This document shows positions 1 to 11,094 of a stretch of DNA of 64,000 nucleotides, in pieces. The notes under the pieces are model-generated. The model ran no database searches and was not told the origin of the DNA. It was given only the letters and a program-made list of their open reading frames with translations. How positions within the stretch are numbered: position 1 is the stretch's first letter; the number at the start of each line of letters is the position of its first letter. The position numbers were made by a program, and so were the translations under genes. The stretch comes from Clostridium sp. NkU-1 (GTDB lineage: Bacteria; Bacillota_A; Clostridia; Lachnospirales; Lachnospiraceae): contig BBDR01000012.1 of the NCBI GenBank assembly GCA_001312405.1, forward strand, positions 62,001 to 126,000, written 5' to 3'.

Positions 1-1146
1 GAACCATGGAAAAATCATTGTAATCCCGCTCCATATCCCCATGCTTCCTGGAATACACATAAAAACAGAATCCTTCCCTGTTTTTATTGGAAATCCCCCC
101 CGCAGAACGTTATCCACATAGGTCTGCTTACAATAGGCATCAAACACCGGATCAGAGGTTTTCGTGTGGATAAAGCTTCCCAGTTCCCGCGTTTTTTCAG
201 CTGCACTGATGTATTTCTCTTCGAAATAGCTCCTGTCTAATTGGCCATCCCCATAATCGGACAGAAGCTTCTTAGAAGAGGCCTGACCTGCACAGTATTC
301 CAGCCTACAGACTCTCCGGCAGACAAGACCCTGGTCAGACAGGAAAAGCCGGAAGGTACAAGATTTTGGGTGATCTGCCTTTTTTTGAAGAAGCTCCTCA
401 AGACTGTGGCGGATCAGACCCAACGGATGTTCCATTGCCGTATCATATTCAAACACAAGCTCAGGATCAGCAATAATGGGAAGCAACTGGCCGGATTCTG
501 ATAAGGAGAGAAGGAAATTGCCTTCTTTCACCTTTGAAACAACTGCTGAATCCCCTGTGCTGTACCGCACCCGGTAATAAGGCATCCGCTTCTCCACATC
601 CTCCACCTGCATCCAGGCCTTCATGGTCTGGGCTATTTCCTTCATTTCTTTTAATCCGATTCCATAAGGGATGACTTCTGGCATTCCATCCAGTATCTGA
701 AGGTCCAGCTCCTGTTTGGAGATGTTTTGTATGGTCACCCGTCTCACCAGACCGGCAACCGCTTCATCGGGAAGGGTATAATACAGGACATTGGTTTTTA
801 AGCCTCTTTCTTCGTTGATTTCTTCCAGCTCCAGTTCATTCATGCCCACATACATACGGGTTTTCACAGAGTCCAGGCGAAATGGCTCGTATACCTCACT
901 CCCAACCTTTATAAAGGTGCGAAACCCCATATTCCTCACAAGCTGGTATGCCTGATGGGCCGGATAAAATTCCATAATGGAATGATTCTTGTTTTCCACA
1001 CCAAAGCTTGCAACTGCCTGGCCCCGGTTCGTATAGAAACACCAGAGAGGAATACCGTAAATTCCGCTGATTCCAGGCAGAAAGCTTGAGAATACCGGTT
1101 TCTGATTATAATCTTCTATCGTAAATCTTCCTTTTGAATCAAACAT
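1..1146 (-). CDS. Large glycoside phosphorylase-like protein (GH94 clade), N-terminal part
   Basis: The reading frame starts with ATG at 1146, behind AAAGGATG, and runs off the left edge, so only about 380 N-terminal residues are visible. Early blocks such as [18 protein letters not shown] and the later [16 protein letters not shown] resemble large cellobiose-phosphorylase-like proteins, including 1,2-beta-oligoglucan phosphorylases; this family call is from memory. The frame breaks near the edge, around a T run at about 40-70 and a run of seven C at about 95-105. It sits directly downstream of an ABC sugar importer on the same strand, which suggests cytoplasmic phosphorolysis of an imported beta-glucan oligosaccharide. 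The exact substrate cannot be told. Confidence 0.6.
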   Translation of the reverse strand, partial: MFDSKGRFTIEDYNQKPVFSSFLPGISGIYGIPLWCFYTNRGQAVASFGVENKNHSIMEFYPAHQAYQLVRNMGFRTFIKVGSEVYEPFRLDSVKTRMYVGMNELELEEINEERGLKTNVLYYTLPDEAVAGLVRRVTIQNISKQELDLQILDGMPEVIPYGIGLKEMKEIAQTMKAWMQVEDVEKRMPYYRVRYSTGDSAVVSKVKEGNFLLSLSESGQLLPIIADPELVFEYDTAMEHPLGLIRHSLEELLQKKADHPKSCTFRLFLSDQGLVCRRVCRLEYCAGQASSKKLLSDYGDGQLDRSYFEEKYISAAEKTRELGSFIHTKTSDPVFDAYCKQTYVDNVLRGGFPIKTGKDSVFMCIPGSMGIWSGITMIFPWF

Positions 1147-1153
1147 TATTTCA

Positions 1154-1974
1154 TCATCCTTTCACCGCACCTGCAACCAGGCTATCCTGAATCTGATTGC
1201 TCAGCATAAAATAAATAACAATGGTGGGCAGGGTGGCAATGACCATGCCCGCTCCGATCAGACCCCAATCAGTGGAATATTGGCCCGCAAAGGACATGAT
1301 TCCCACGGGCAAGGTACGGTACCGGTCGCTGTCCACAAAGGTATTGGCTAACATCAGCTCATTCCAGGTTCCTAAAAAGGTAAAAATAGAAGCAGTGGCA
1401 ACCGCCGGCTTGACGATGGGAAGTATAATGGCTGCAAAGCACCGGAAAATCCCGCAGCCGTCAATACAGGCTGCCTCTTCTATTTCTATGGGGATGCTTT
1501 TGTAAAATCCGATTAATATCATGATGCTCATGGGAAGAGCTCCCGAAATATAAGGAATAAGCAGCCCTAAGTATCCTCCCTTTAATCCAGTTTTATCAAG
1601 TACCTGAAACAGGGGCAGCAGGGCGGCCTGGGCCGGAATCATAATTCCCAATGCGAAAACTCCAAATACCAGGGATTTTAGCTTCCATTTCATTCTGGCT
1701 ATGGCATAAGCAGCATGGCAGATAAAATCCCTGCAACAGCCACGGTGGCCATGGAATAAAATATGGAGTTTAAAAAGTACCGGATTAAGTTTGTCTGGGT
1801 AAACGCATTTCCGTAATTTTCCCATCTCCAGATCTGGGGAAGCCCGATGGGGTTTTCTCCAAATATTTCTCCATTGCTTTTTAAGGAAAAGGTAAAAAGC
1901 CAATATAAGGGAAAAAGCTGAGTCAGTGCAATGAGGCACAGCAGCAAAAACTTTATCTTTTTTTTCATCTTCAT
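1154..1974 (-). CDS. Carbohydrate ABC transporter permease, MalG/LacG type (frameshifted)
   Basis: This is the second inner-membrane permease of a CUT1 sugar importer. The N-terminus (MKMKKKIKFLLL) gives a first membrane helix. The C-terminal half holds the EAA loop (EEAACIDGCG, then LPIVKPAV), which contacts the ATPase. The two halves lie in different frames, joined by an indel near 1700-1720; corrected length is about 273 residues, normal for MalG-type permeases. GAGGAG precedes the start, and the ATG overlaps the stop of the upstream permease by 4 bp, so the two are translationally coupled. No ATPase gene is present in this cluster. Confidence 0.85.
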
Positions 1975-2884
1975 AGGACCGTCTCCTCATTTATATGGCT
2001 GATGCATTTTCTTCCGCTTTTTTTAAACAGCCTGCTCACAATAAAGGTAAGCAGCAGGCATTCTACTACAATGAAAAATGCCTGTGCGCTTCCATACCCG
2101 TATAGGCCTCTGCGGAATAAATTGTTGTACATCAGGGTTGCAGGCACTTCACTGGCATGGTTTGGGCCGCCTCCGGTCATGACATAGATTAAGTCAAAGG
2201 CTCTTAGGGAACCGGTAATGGAGAATATGACACAGGTCTTGATAACCGGAGCTAAGAGGGGCAGGGTAATCTTTGTATTCACCTGCCACTTGCTGGCGCC
2301 ATCAATTTGGGCCGCCTCATAATAATCCTGGGAAATGGCCTTGATCCCTGCATAAAAATCAGCATATGATAACCGATGTACTGCCACACCGCAGGAATCA
2401 GAGTGGAGAGAAATGCAGTTTTTGGATTGGAAAGCCAGGAATAGGTAAAATCAGAGGCTCCCAGGGCGCGGATCAGCTGGTTTAAAAGTCCATATTCGCT
2501 GTTGAACATTTTCATCCAAAGCTGGCCGATTACCATACTGGAAATAACCACCGGTAAAAAGTAAACGGTACGAAAGAACTTTTCTCCTTTTACCCCTCTT
2601 GCCAGGACCATAGCCAGAAAAAGGGAGATGGGCAGCTGAATGAGTAAGGATGCGCCCACTAAAAGAAAGGAATTTAAAACGGCCTTTACAAAGTGGCGAT
2701 CCTCTGCAAACAGCCTTATGTAATTTCCATGTCCGATAAACTTCATTTTCCCCATGCCATCGTACTGGAACAAACTGTAGGCTCCGGAAATAAAGAGGGG
2801 AATCATACTAAAGCTGATAAACAGGATGAGCGCAGGCAGCACAAAGCAGGCCACAAATCTCTTTTTTCCCAACATGTTATTCAT
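1971..2884 (-). CDS. Carbohydrate ABC transporter permease, MalF/UgpA type (frameshifted)
   Basis: First permease of the CUT1 importer, with several hydrophobic helices. The EAA loop is visible as YYEAAQIDGASKWQ followed by ITLPLLAP. The frame breaks at about 2365 in a T5 run; adding one T restores MLIFYAGIKAIS, the expected family sequence. Corrected length is about 305 residues, typical. I chose the ATG at 2884 because AGGAGA lies at good spacing before it; an in-frame TTG lies two codons upstream. It is placed between the substrate-binding protein and the second permease, the usual order. Confidence 0.87.
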
Positions 2885-2906
2885 GATCAATCTCCTTTGG
2901 GCAAAA

Positions 2907-2940
2907 ATGGGTATCGCCTGTTTCTGTAAGCGATACCCCC
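2907..2940 (-). terminator. Intercistronic hairpin after the sugar-binding-protein gene
   Basis: A perfect 9-bp inverted repeat, GGGTATCGC / GCGATACCC, with a 12-nt loop is followed on the minus strand by ATTTTT. It lies between the binding-protein stop and the first permease. Such leaky terminator or mRNA-stabilising hairpins commonly raise the ratio of binding protein to permease. Confidence 0.6.
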
Positions 2941-2951
2941 TTTGCTCTTAC

Positions 2952-4277
2952 TTACTTATTAATAGCTGCTTCATGTTCCTTTATAAACTCCCCCGTATCG
3001 GCGCCTGGAGCGACAGGGTCTGCACCTGTTCATTGTGAATGGTGGCAGGCTCCGCATCAAGAGAGGTATCCCATGCAAGGACTGAGGTCTTTCCTTGGGA
3101 AAGAAGATCCTTGATCTGTACGAAAAGAGGATTTAAGCCCTTTTCATCCACCTCTGTTTTCCAGCCGCTGAAGCCTGTGCCTGACTCATAAGCAGCTTCT
3201 CCCATCTTTTCGTTTATGTAGATTGCGAATTTAGCAGCCTCCTCCGGGTTCTTTGTGCTCTTATTTACCCAGAAGGATTCTACGAATCCGCCGCAATAAT
3301 CGGTTTCATTTCCTTTGCCGGTAATCATGGGAATCTTCATTGCCACCACATCCTCCGGATTGATGGTAACGGCTTTATCTGTATAAATGCCGTTAGCAAA
3401 CCAGCTTCCAATAAGCCTCATGGCGGCCCTTCCCGTGCCAAAGGCTGCATTGGCATCATCGTTGCCCTGCTCCAGAGGATTGGCTCCAAATGCGCCCATC
3501 TTGTATAATTCCTGGACCTTATCAGCTGCTTCCGCATAGCCATCTCCTTCAAAGGGAGCCTGAACGGAGAGCATCTTGTTGATTTCCTCTGCCCCTACAG
3601 TTCGCAGTGCCAGCGCCTGATAGATAAATGCCGCATTCCAGCCATCCTTTGCGCCGGAAGCCAAAGGAGTTACCCCTTCAAGGGCCTTCAGCTTTTCAAC
3701 TGCGGATACCAGTTTGTCATATGTATCAGGAAGCTCTGCTCCTGCCTGTTCGAATAAGGCCTTATTGCAGTATAAGGTCATGTACCAGGAAAAGGAAGGA
3801 AGAGAATAGGCTTTTCCATTGTATTCAAAAGCTGCTGTAGAGCCTTCCAGAAGTTTTCCCTTAATCTCATCTGTGATATAGGAATCCAGAGGAAGGAGTT
3901 TATCCGCATTGACCATCTTTTTTGCGGTTCCTGCCCCCCAGTAATAGAACACATCAATTCCCTTTGCATCTCCTGCAAACTCCGCGGAGATCTTCGTCTT
4001 ATAAGCCTCTGTATCCAGAGTCTGGGTGTTGATTTCCACATCGGGATTTTCCGCCAGGTAAGCAGCAACCGCCTCATCATATTTTTTTCTTAAGTTCATT
4101 GGTATCATTGGACCACTGGTGCCAGACATTTAACACCGTCTTTTCTGTCTTTCCCTCCCCTGAACTGCCGGCGTTTGTTGGAGCGACACTGCCTTTGCTT
4201 CCACAGCCTGTCATGCCTGCTGCCAGGGCTGCCGTAAGTGCCACGGCTGAAACTCTTTTTAATAAACCTTTTTTCAT
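2952..4277 (-). CDS. Sugar ABC transporter substrate-binding lipoprotein (two frameshifts)
   Basis: Extracytoplasmic family-1 solute-binding protein. It begins MKKGLLKRVSAVAL with a lipobox-like GMTGC, so it is predicted to be lipid-anchored. Frame break 1 is at about 4085 in a run of seven A (NELKKK continues as KYDEAVAAY when one A is removed). Break 2 is near 3000; after it the true C-terminus reads EFIKEHEAAINK and stops at 2952. Corrected length is about 440 residues, normal for the family. It heads the importer operon and lies directly downstream of the YesM/YesN genes, which probably control it. Confidence 0.85.
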
Positions 4278-4381
4278 ATCAATCTCCTCCTGGGTTTTCT
4301 TTGTTTCCTTCTGATACCAGTATACCGAAACTCTTTTTTTAACTCAATTTAATATTTTGACCCAAAAGGTTAGAAATTTTA

Positions 4382-5950
4382 CTACCTTTGCTTAAACTCC
4401 TTAACGGTTACTCCCACATGCTTTTTAAAGCAGATGCCAAAGTAATGGGAATCCCGGAATCCCACCTTTTCTGCTATTTCGTATACCTTGAAATCCGTTG
4501 TATTAAGAAGGCGGATGCTCTCTTCAATCCTTTTTTTCAGGACATATTCAATCAGGCTCTGACCTGTCTCCTTTTTAAATACCCTGCTTAAGTAGCTTTC
4601 ATTGGAAAAGACCGCCGAAGCTACAGTTTTAAGAGAAAGCACGGGATCGCAAAAGTTTTCATCGATATATTCCAGGGCCTCGTTTACCACCTTATTTCCC
4701 TGCTTTGCTTTCTTGCTGTTATGATAGTTGAGAATCATACGGATGGATTCATCCAAAAACGGACGGCACTCTTCCACCGTTTGTATGGACTGTATGGATT
4801 CATACAGACGGTCTTCTCCTATGAGCTGTTCCAGGCTGACCCCATACTTATTAAGGGTACTTCCGGCCTTAGACATTAGATCCATAACCGTAAGCCTTAA
4901 ATATTCCACTTCTGTTACTCTTGAGTTCCGGACTCCTTCCACATAATCCCCGATTGCAGCAGACACCCTGTCGGAAATTCCATTGGTCAGGGAAAAAAGG
5001 AAGTCCCCCCAGTCAAAGGCCAGCTTATCCGGATTTTTTTCCATAATATGCATATATTCTTCGTACGTGATGATCCGGTTATCCCCTAAAAGCACCGATG
5101 CGCTTAGGGCATGTTCCGACTCAGCAAAGGACTCTGCAATCCCCCCATAGCCTTCATGGCTTCGGCTGATTCCAATGGTGGAACCAATGCAGTTTTCCCT
5201 CAGTCTCTGATGGATCTGCCTCGCAATTTCCCCGCTGTCCTTTAAGCGCCTGGCCGTACAAAACAAGATGATATTTTTCATGTAATGAAGAAAGGATATG
5301 GTTCCGTCAATGGGATCCCTGCCAAGGAGTTCCATGGCCCTTTTATGGAGGCTGCCGTCTGCTCCCCCTGACCGTTCCTCTTTTAAGTGGAGATTTAAGC
5401 AGCAGCACCCTTCTAGCAGCGCTTCACAGCCATAGGCAAGAAGCTTTTTCTCCGCTTCCTCCTCACTGGTCCGCTTTTCCACCAGCCGCTGAAAGAAGCT
5501 TTCCATTAAGATGTCCTGGTCGGCAGAAACACTCTGCTTTAACATCTCCACCTCCTTGCGGCGGGCCTTTTCCTTTAAGATTTTCCCTCTGATCTTAAGT
5601 ACGATTTCCTTCAGCTCATTCATATCAATGGGTTTTAAAAGAAAATCTTCTACTCCAAGCTTTACCGCACGCCTTGCGTATTCAAATTCCCGGTATCCTG
5701 TGATCATAATTACATGAATGCTCTCATCCAAAACGGAAATATGTTCCGCCAGCTCCAGACCATCCATATGGGGCATATTAATATCGGTTAAAACCAACTC
5801 CGGTTTTCTGTATTTTATAAATTCCAAGGCTTCCGTACCGGAGGAAGCCTCCCCAATGACTGAAAATCCATGATCTTCCCAAGGAAATCCTCTTTTGATC
5901 AGCACCCGTTCCAGTTTTTCATCATCCACAATCAGTACCTTGATCTCCAT
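4382..5950 (-). CDS. YesN-type response regulator, REC plus AraC HTH
   Basis: Intact, 522 residues. The N-terminal receiver domain (about 1-120) shows the acidic pair VDDE, phosphoacceptor Asp in LVLTDINMPHMDG and the conserved Lys in LLKPIDM. A middle region of unclear fold is followed by a C-terminal AraC/XylS double helix-turn-helix (about 420-522) containing ESYLSRVFKKETGQS and EIAEKVGFRDSHYF. The start overlaps the kinase 3' end by 29 bp, so the two are co-translated. The position upstream of a sugar importer fits the known role of YesMN-type pairs in sensing oligosaccharides and activating neighbouring uptake genes. Confidence 0.93.
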   Translation of the reverse strand: MEIKVLIVDDEKLERVLIKRGFPWEDHGFSVIGEASSGTEALEFIKYRKPELVLTDINMPHMDGLELAEHISVLDESIHVIMITGYREFEYARRAVKLGVEDFLLKPIDMNELKEIVLKIRGKILKEKARRKEVEMLKQSVSADQDILMESFFQRLVEKRTSEEEAEKKLLAYGCEALLEGCCCLNLHLKEERSGGADGSLHKRAMELLGRDPIDGTISFLHYMKNIILFCTARRLKDSGEIARQIHQRLRENCIGSTIGISRSHEGYGGIAESFAESEHALSASVLLGDNRIITYEEYMHIMEKNPDKLAFDWGDFLFSLTNGISDRVSAAIGDYVEGVRNSRVTEVEYLRLTVMDLMSKAGSTLNKYGVSLEQLIGEDRLYESIQSIQTVEECRPFLDESIRMILNYHNSKKAKQGNKVVNEALEYIDENFCDPVLSLKTVASAVFSNESYLSRVFKKETGQSLIEYVLKKRIEESIRLLNTTDFKVYEIAEKVGFRDSHYFGICFKKHVGVTVKEFKQR

Positions 5951-7661
5951 GTTCCAACCCCTTTGCTTCCATACGCTTTACTCTTACTGCTATTTCTGTC
6001 CCATTTCCGATCTCACTGTGGATAAGGACCGGCTGCCTGATTCCATGGTAGAGGGTAATCCGCTGCATCAGGTTATAAAGGCCAAATCCCGACTTACCGG
6101 TCACTGTCCTCCCTTCCATGATTTCTTCGATCTTTTCCTCGCTCATGCCTACCCCGTCATCAGACACCAGAAAAATAATTTCATCCTCATCGGAAAAGGT
6201 CTTGATGGAAATGGTTCCTTTTCCTTCCCTTGGCTTGATCCCATGGTGGACGGCGTTCTCTACCAAAGGCTGTAAAAGCAGCTTTAATATCCTGCAGTCC
6301 TTCACCTCTTCTTCCACGTCCACCTCTACCTTTATTTCATTGTCATAGCGGATATTTAAGATGGTCAAATAGCTTTGTATACAACTTATTTCATCCTTTA
6401 CCGTAATAAAATCCAATCCGCTGTTTAAGCTGTTCCTGTAAAAACTGCCCAGGGCCTGAGTCATTTTAAAGCAATTATCATAATCCCGCATGAGTGCAAG
6501 CGCGGATACCGCATCAAGGGTATTATAAAGGAAATGGGGATTAATCTGAGCCTGAAGCAGATCCAGTTCCACCTTTGCAATGATCTGCTCTTCTTCCTTT
6601 ACTTTTTGGATCAGGTTTTTAATGGATCTTGCCATATGATTAAATACCCGTTTTAGATTATTGATTTCATTTTTCTGCTGGTCCACCTCCATTTCATCAA
6701 ACTGGCCCTTTTCCACCAACATCATATGCTTTTCCACCTTTAACAGGGGATGGAAGATAAAACGGGTGAGCATGACCGAACAGACAAAGACAAACGCAAC
6801 ATTCATACACATGATCAGCAGGATAACGGTGGAATAATAGGGCGCCATGGCAGTCATATTATCCAGCTGAAAGGATCCGGCCAGCTTCCAGTTTTCGATG
6901 CCAATGTCCTGGGTGATCACCAGCCGGTTCTCACCAGTCCGCTGTCCGGCATTCCCAGGGGCCACAATGTATTCATCTTCATTGCCCAGGATGTAAAAAT
7001 CACTGTCACTGGAATTGCTGACCCCATTAAAGTAATTGCGTATTGTTTCCTCATTGACCGTAACCAGCAGGATGGCCAGAGGCTTATATGTATTTTCATC
7101 CCGGATTTCCCGGATATAGGTAATATAAGGAGTGTCTCCATAAAATTCAATGACCCCCTCGCTGCCTTTCATAAAAAAACCGTTTCCCCTGCGCTCACTT
7201 AGATGCCGGTACCACTCGGATTCCAGAATCTTTTCTCCGTATATGCCCTTGGGCGTCTTTTTATAAGAGCTGTACACATTATGATAGGAATCCATAATCA
7301 GGACGCTGGAAATATATTCCCCTGACAGGATCATATTCACCAGACTCTGCTTGATGGTTCTCTGGATAGACGGATCAATGGCCCTGTTATCCACATTTCT
7401 TAAAGCCTCCTGAACATTTCTATCAAAATAGATCAGGTTTGAGAACTGGGTCACATTATCAAAGATCAGGGATAAATTTCCCTTAAGGGCGCTGACCGTC
7501 TGAGTGCCTGCTCCCATAATTTCTCTTTTCGTGTAGGAGCTGTTAATGACAGACAGGACCGAAAAGGTGATTACAAAGGATAATAATACGACCGTTAAAT
7601 ACATAATCAGGATCTTTGTCTTAATCCTCATGTTCTTCCATGCAGCCATCAGACCAGTCAT
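5922..7661 (-). CDS. YesM-type sensor histidine kinase
   Basis: Intact, 579 residues. Order: membrane helix (about 18-40), extracellular sensor region, second membrane helix (about 280-305), HAMP linker, then a His_kinase domain with phosphoacceptor His in QINPHFLYNTLD and a HATPase domain with LVENAVHHGIKP (N box) and SDDGVGM (G1). This is the architecture of clostridial and bacillar YesM kinases that work with AraC-type regulators. It is co-transcribed with the response regulator at 4382-5950; the ligand is probably a sugar bound outside the cell. Confidence 0.93.
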   Translation of the reverse strand: MTGLMAAWKNMRIKTKILIMYLTVVLLSFVITFSVLSVINSSYTKREIMGAGTQTVSALKGNLSLIFDNVTQFSNLIYFDRNVQEALRNVDNRAIDPSIQRTIKQSLVNMILSGEYISSVLIMDSYHNVYSSYKKTPKGIYGEKILESEWYRHLSERRGNGFFMKGSEGVIEFYGDTPYITYIREIRDENTYKPLAILLVTVNEETIRNYFNGVSNSSDSDFYILGNEDEYIVAPGNAGQRTGENRLVITQDIGIENWKLAGSFQLDNMTAMAPYYSTVILLIMCMNVAFVFVCSVMLTRFIFHPLLKVEKHMMLVEKGQFDEMEVDQQKNEINNLKRVFNHMARSIKNLIQKVKEEEQIIAKVELDLLQAQINPHFLYNTLDAVSALALMRDYDNCFKMTQALGSFYRNSLNSGLDFITVKDEISCIQSYLTILNIRYDNEIKVEVDVEEEVKDCRILKLLLQPLVENAVHHGIKPREGKGTISIKTFSDEDEIIFLVSDDGVGMSEEKIEEIMEGRTVTGKSGFGLYNLMQRITLYHGIRQPVLIHSEIGNGTEIAVRVKRMEAKGLEHGDQGTDCG

Positions 7662-7719
7662 AGCAGCCTCCCATAAATATGATTTTTCACCCTTATTCTA
7701 GCGAGTTTGGCATGGGATG

Positions 7720-8125
7720 TCAAAAGAAAGTTCGGATTGCCTCTATCTGCTCCCTGTTTAAAAACTCAGTCGGGGAATTCTTATCGCAGGTATCCTGATT
7801 TTCAATAATCAGGACACTCCCTTCCTCATCCAGGGCATGAGTGTGCCAGACACCTTTCTTCACGTTATAGAGCTGGTTTTTTTTACCATTTTCACACATT
7901 CCATCTCTCCTGGCCGTTCTCCATTCCCTCCTGAAATCAGGACGCAGCTGCCTTCCAGCAATACAAATACCTCATCTGTTTCCAGGTGTCTCTGCATGGA
8001 ATCCAGGTTTTCTGCTCTTACGTCATCGCAAAACTTAAGCACTGCCACTCTCCATGTCTGATAATCCACAAGAGGGTATATCCCTCTTGCGAAATCTTAA
8101 TGATATCAATCAATTCTCTTTCCAT
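7720..8125 (-). CDS. Small cupin-like protein (two frameshifts)
   Basis: Reconstructed length is about 134 residues. ATG at 8125 follows a clear AGGAGG. Break 1 lies in a short C run near 8083 and break 2 in the A8 run at about 7880; after correction the protein continues through KKGVWHTHALDEEGSV and ends EQIEAIRTFF. The pattern of a glycine-rich turn region (LEGSCVLISGGNG) and later His residues suggests a single cupin barrel. It lies between the phosphorylase at 8192-10897 and the YesM gene on the same strand. Function is unknown; a sugar-binding or isomerase-like role is possible but unproven. Confidence 0.6.
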
Positions 8126-8191
8126 TCTGTCCTCCTAAATAAAGCAAATATTCCTAATCCGTTCCTATACCTGGCGTTAAACACTGACCGC

Positions 8192-10897
8192 TTATACTGC
8201 ATTTAAATCAACCGTGATGGTATGAAGCTCCTGATCCGGTAATTTTAATAGTTCTTCTCTTTTAATGTTCCATTCCCCACCAAGGCTTTGGCAGGGAATC
8301 CCATTCAATGAAATACCGGTTATTCCATAAGTATCCGGGTCTAAATTCCGGGGATTTTTGTAAATAATCTTTACGTTTTTTCCGGCAAATATTAGAGAAA
8401 CCGAAGCCTCATGCTGATTGTCAAACTGTTCCTTCAAAAGCTGGGGCTTAAAAACCAGATTCCCATAATACCCTCTGATTCCAAACATCTGAGTGACAAC
8501 CGTAACCAGATACCAGCTTGCGGCTCCTGTCAGATAGTGATACATTCCTCTTCCCCTGGCATTCACATATTCAGGAATTCCCGGATATATCCTGCTCTTT
8601 TCGGAATCGCTGCAATGGTCAAATAAGGATATGAGGGCATGATATCCTTCCTTTGACGCGTTTCGCCTGTACAAGGCATTCCCAAACATGGTGGCCATAT
8701 GGGAGAATACTGCTCCGTTTTCCTTGTGTCCATAAGCAAAACCAAACATCCTGCCTAAATCCATTTTTACCTCGTGGAAATCCGTATTTAAACGGTATCC
8801 TCCGATTTCCTCTCTGTAAAGATAAGCATCGGAAGCCTTCATGATCTCCTTCACCTGCCGGTCCGTTGCAACTCCCGACATGAGGGAAAACACCTGGCTG
8901 GTGAGCATCATGCGAACCCCTGCTTCTGTTTCACCCTCCACTTTGTTTCCGGAATTGTCGTAGTATCCGTTGTACCAGCCAAACCCTTCCCTTGAAGTGG
9001 TCCATTCCGTTTCCCGTATATGATCGTATATCCAGGAAGCCTTTGTCCGCAAATCCTCCTGAAGTTTCTCTCCTTTTATCATTGCCTTTTTTCCGGAAAT
9101 GGAGTGGGAGCAGCTTTCGCAATAACGAATCAGCATTTCCTGTTTCTTCCCGATGTCATCATAAACTGTCCTGTCTTCTGCCATAAGCTGCCTCATTTCT
9201 TCGGCAACTTCAAATTCTTCCACTCCCTGTTCTTTCAGTTTTTCCAGGAAATCGGCAAGCCCCTTTAAGTTATACCCATACATACAGGTAAAGGCTACGC
9301 TCTCCCCTCTCCGGGAAGCTAAGTCCAGGGCATCATTCCAGTCTGCGCCCCTGAGCCTGATGTGGTTATGCTCTCCCACATCGTAAAAGGATGTGAGGTT
9401 TTGAACCAGCAGATGTTCCAGGAGGGTTCCTGAATAAACCTGGTCCTTGTCATCCCGCAGCCGTTCCCCGTCTTCTGTCTTCCACTTAAGATCCTTTTCC
9501 TCTCCGCGGCAGACCTGCATATCCTTAAAATAGCTGTTGTTTTCCAGCAGGATCCCAAGATCCCCGGTTTGGTGGATGTATAATTCCGTGGTCAAAAAGG
9601 GCCATACCCCATGGTCCATCCAGACCCTTGTAATGTTGTTTCTATCTGCAATAAACTCTCCCTGCCCGCTTCCAATGATCGTCGCATTGGTCCCATCCAT
9701 CCGCACCCCGCCAAAGTTATCAATTAACATCTGGCGGACCCCTGACGAGTCCATCATTAGCAATGCCAGGCAGTCCTGCCATAAGTCTCTCCAGCCCCGT
9801 CCGCCTTTTCCATAGTCATGATGGGGCAAAAAAAGAGCAGCCGTAAATTCTCCGCAGCATGGGCTGAAAGCTTACCCACCGCATCCAGCGGTCAAAAATG
9901 GAGTTACCTGTGTGAAACCTCACATTGACCTTTTGGTTCCAATATTCTGCTGTTTGTTTCCTGCACCTGTCAAATGCTGTTTCATTAAGAAACTGCTCAC
10001 AGCTATGTATCAGTTCTTCTTCCGTGTCTCCATATCCCATAGCTACAAGATAAGTTATCTTTTCCTTAGGCCCTATCCGGCATTCCTGGAAACAAAGCCC
10101 TCCCAGAGCTTCATAACCGCCTGTCTCAAAATCCAACCCCTGAGGCTTTAAAGGGATTTCATACAAGGCTTTTGGATTTTCAAGATTGCCGCCTTCCCCT
10201 GTAAAATCCTCTAAAACCGGGTAATACCCCACAGGATGCTGGGAGTCATTCCCACCGAACACGCCGTAAGCCCGGTGGTTTCTCTTATGGCCCCGTTCAT
10301 CAAAAGTCATAGTGGGAGTCACAATGACTCCGGAAGACTTCGTCTTAATTCGATGGAGAAGGGAGGTTACATGCCGGTGGTCCCTGATATTATCCGCAGA
10401 CCGGGCATAGAGAGGAATGGCCGTAACGATCTGAAGACTTTTATATTCTTCCGAGATATTTTCTATCTGGATTTTCATCAGCTCCACCCTCTCCCCGGTG
10501 GCCGGAACAAGGCTGCTGATTGACCCTTTGATACCCAGTTGTTTTGAAGTTCTGGTTAGCTTATGATGCATAAAGCCCGCTTCCACAGCCACCTCTTCCT
10601 TGTTTTCAGAAAAAAAGCCGGGCCTGCTGCCAGGAAGAACGGCCGGTCAGGGACCACAATACCGCCCCGTCAACCCTGCACCATACATTTCTGGAGGATT
10701 TGTCATTATGTAGATTTTCACAGCTGACCGGAGGCATAAAAAAAGGAATTTTGATCCATCTTACTGTCCCCTCCCAGATCAGGAGATACACAGCTCATTA
10801 CCCCGGACTCATTTGCCAGGGGAAAATACAAATAGCTGGTCAGATCCGGATTTTCCATATAAAAATCGCCCTGATTTCCTATAAACTCATATTTCAT
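8192..10897 (-). CDS. GH94-family disaccharide/oligosaccharide phosphorylase (three or more frameshifts)
   Basis: About 900 residues after reconstruction. Pieces in order: N-terminal beta-sandwich (MKYEFIGNQGDFYMENP), a middle linker, then the (alpha/alpha)6 catalytic barrel with GRGWRDLWQD and RGADWNDALD. The latter resembles the active-site region of GH94 phosphorylases. Breaks fall in T7-T8 runs near 10735, 10608 and 9828. The length fits laminaribiose or cellobiose phosphorylase better than the 1100-residue oligoglucan enzymes. It would split an imported beta-glucoside with phosphate to give a sugar 1-phosphate. GGATGGG before 10897 favours that start; an in-frame ATG also exists at 10918. 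Confidence 0.75.
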
Positions 10898-11094
10898 CCC
10901 AATATCCCATCCTTTCATACCGGTAGTTTTCTTAAAGTATATCCCAGGTGGATGGATTACTGAATTTAATTATTTTGCTGAAAAGGTAATTTTTTTTACT
11001 TTATCAAATTTCTTTCGGTAAAACTCCACTCCCCTGCGTTGCTTTTCAGCCTTAGATTGATTATAATGAATTTAATTCTTGAAAGGAGAACCCC

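Noticed and set aside
241..501. Plus-strand open frame inside the first phosphorylase gene
   Set aside because: No RBS and no familiar sequence; it mirrors a real minus-strand coding region.
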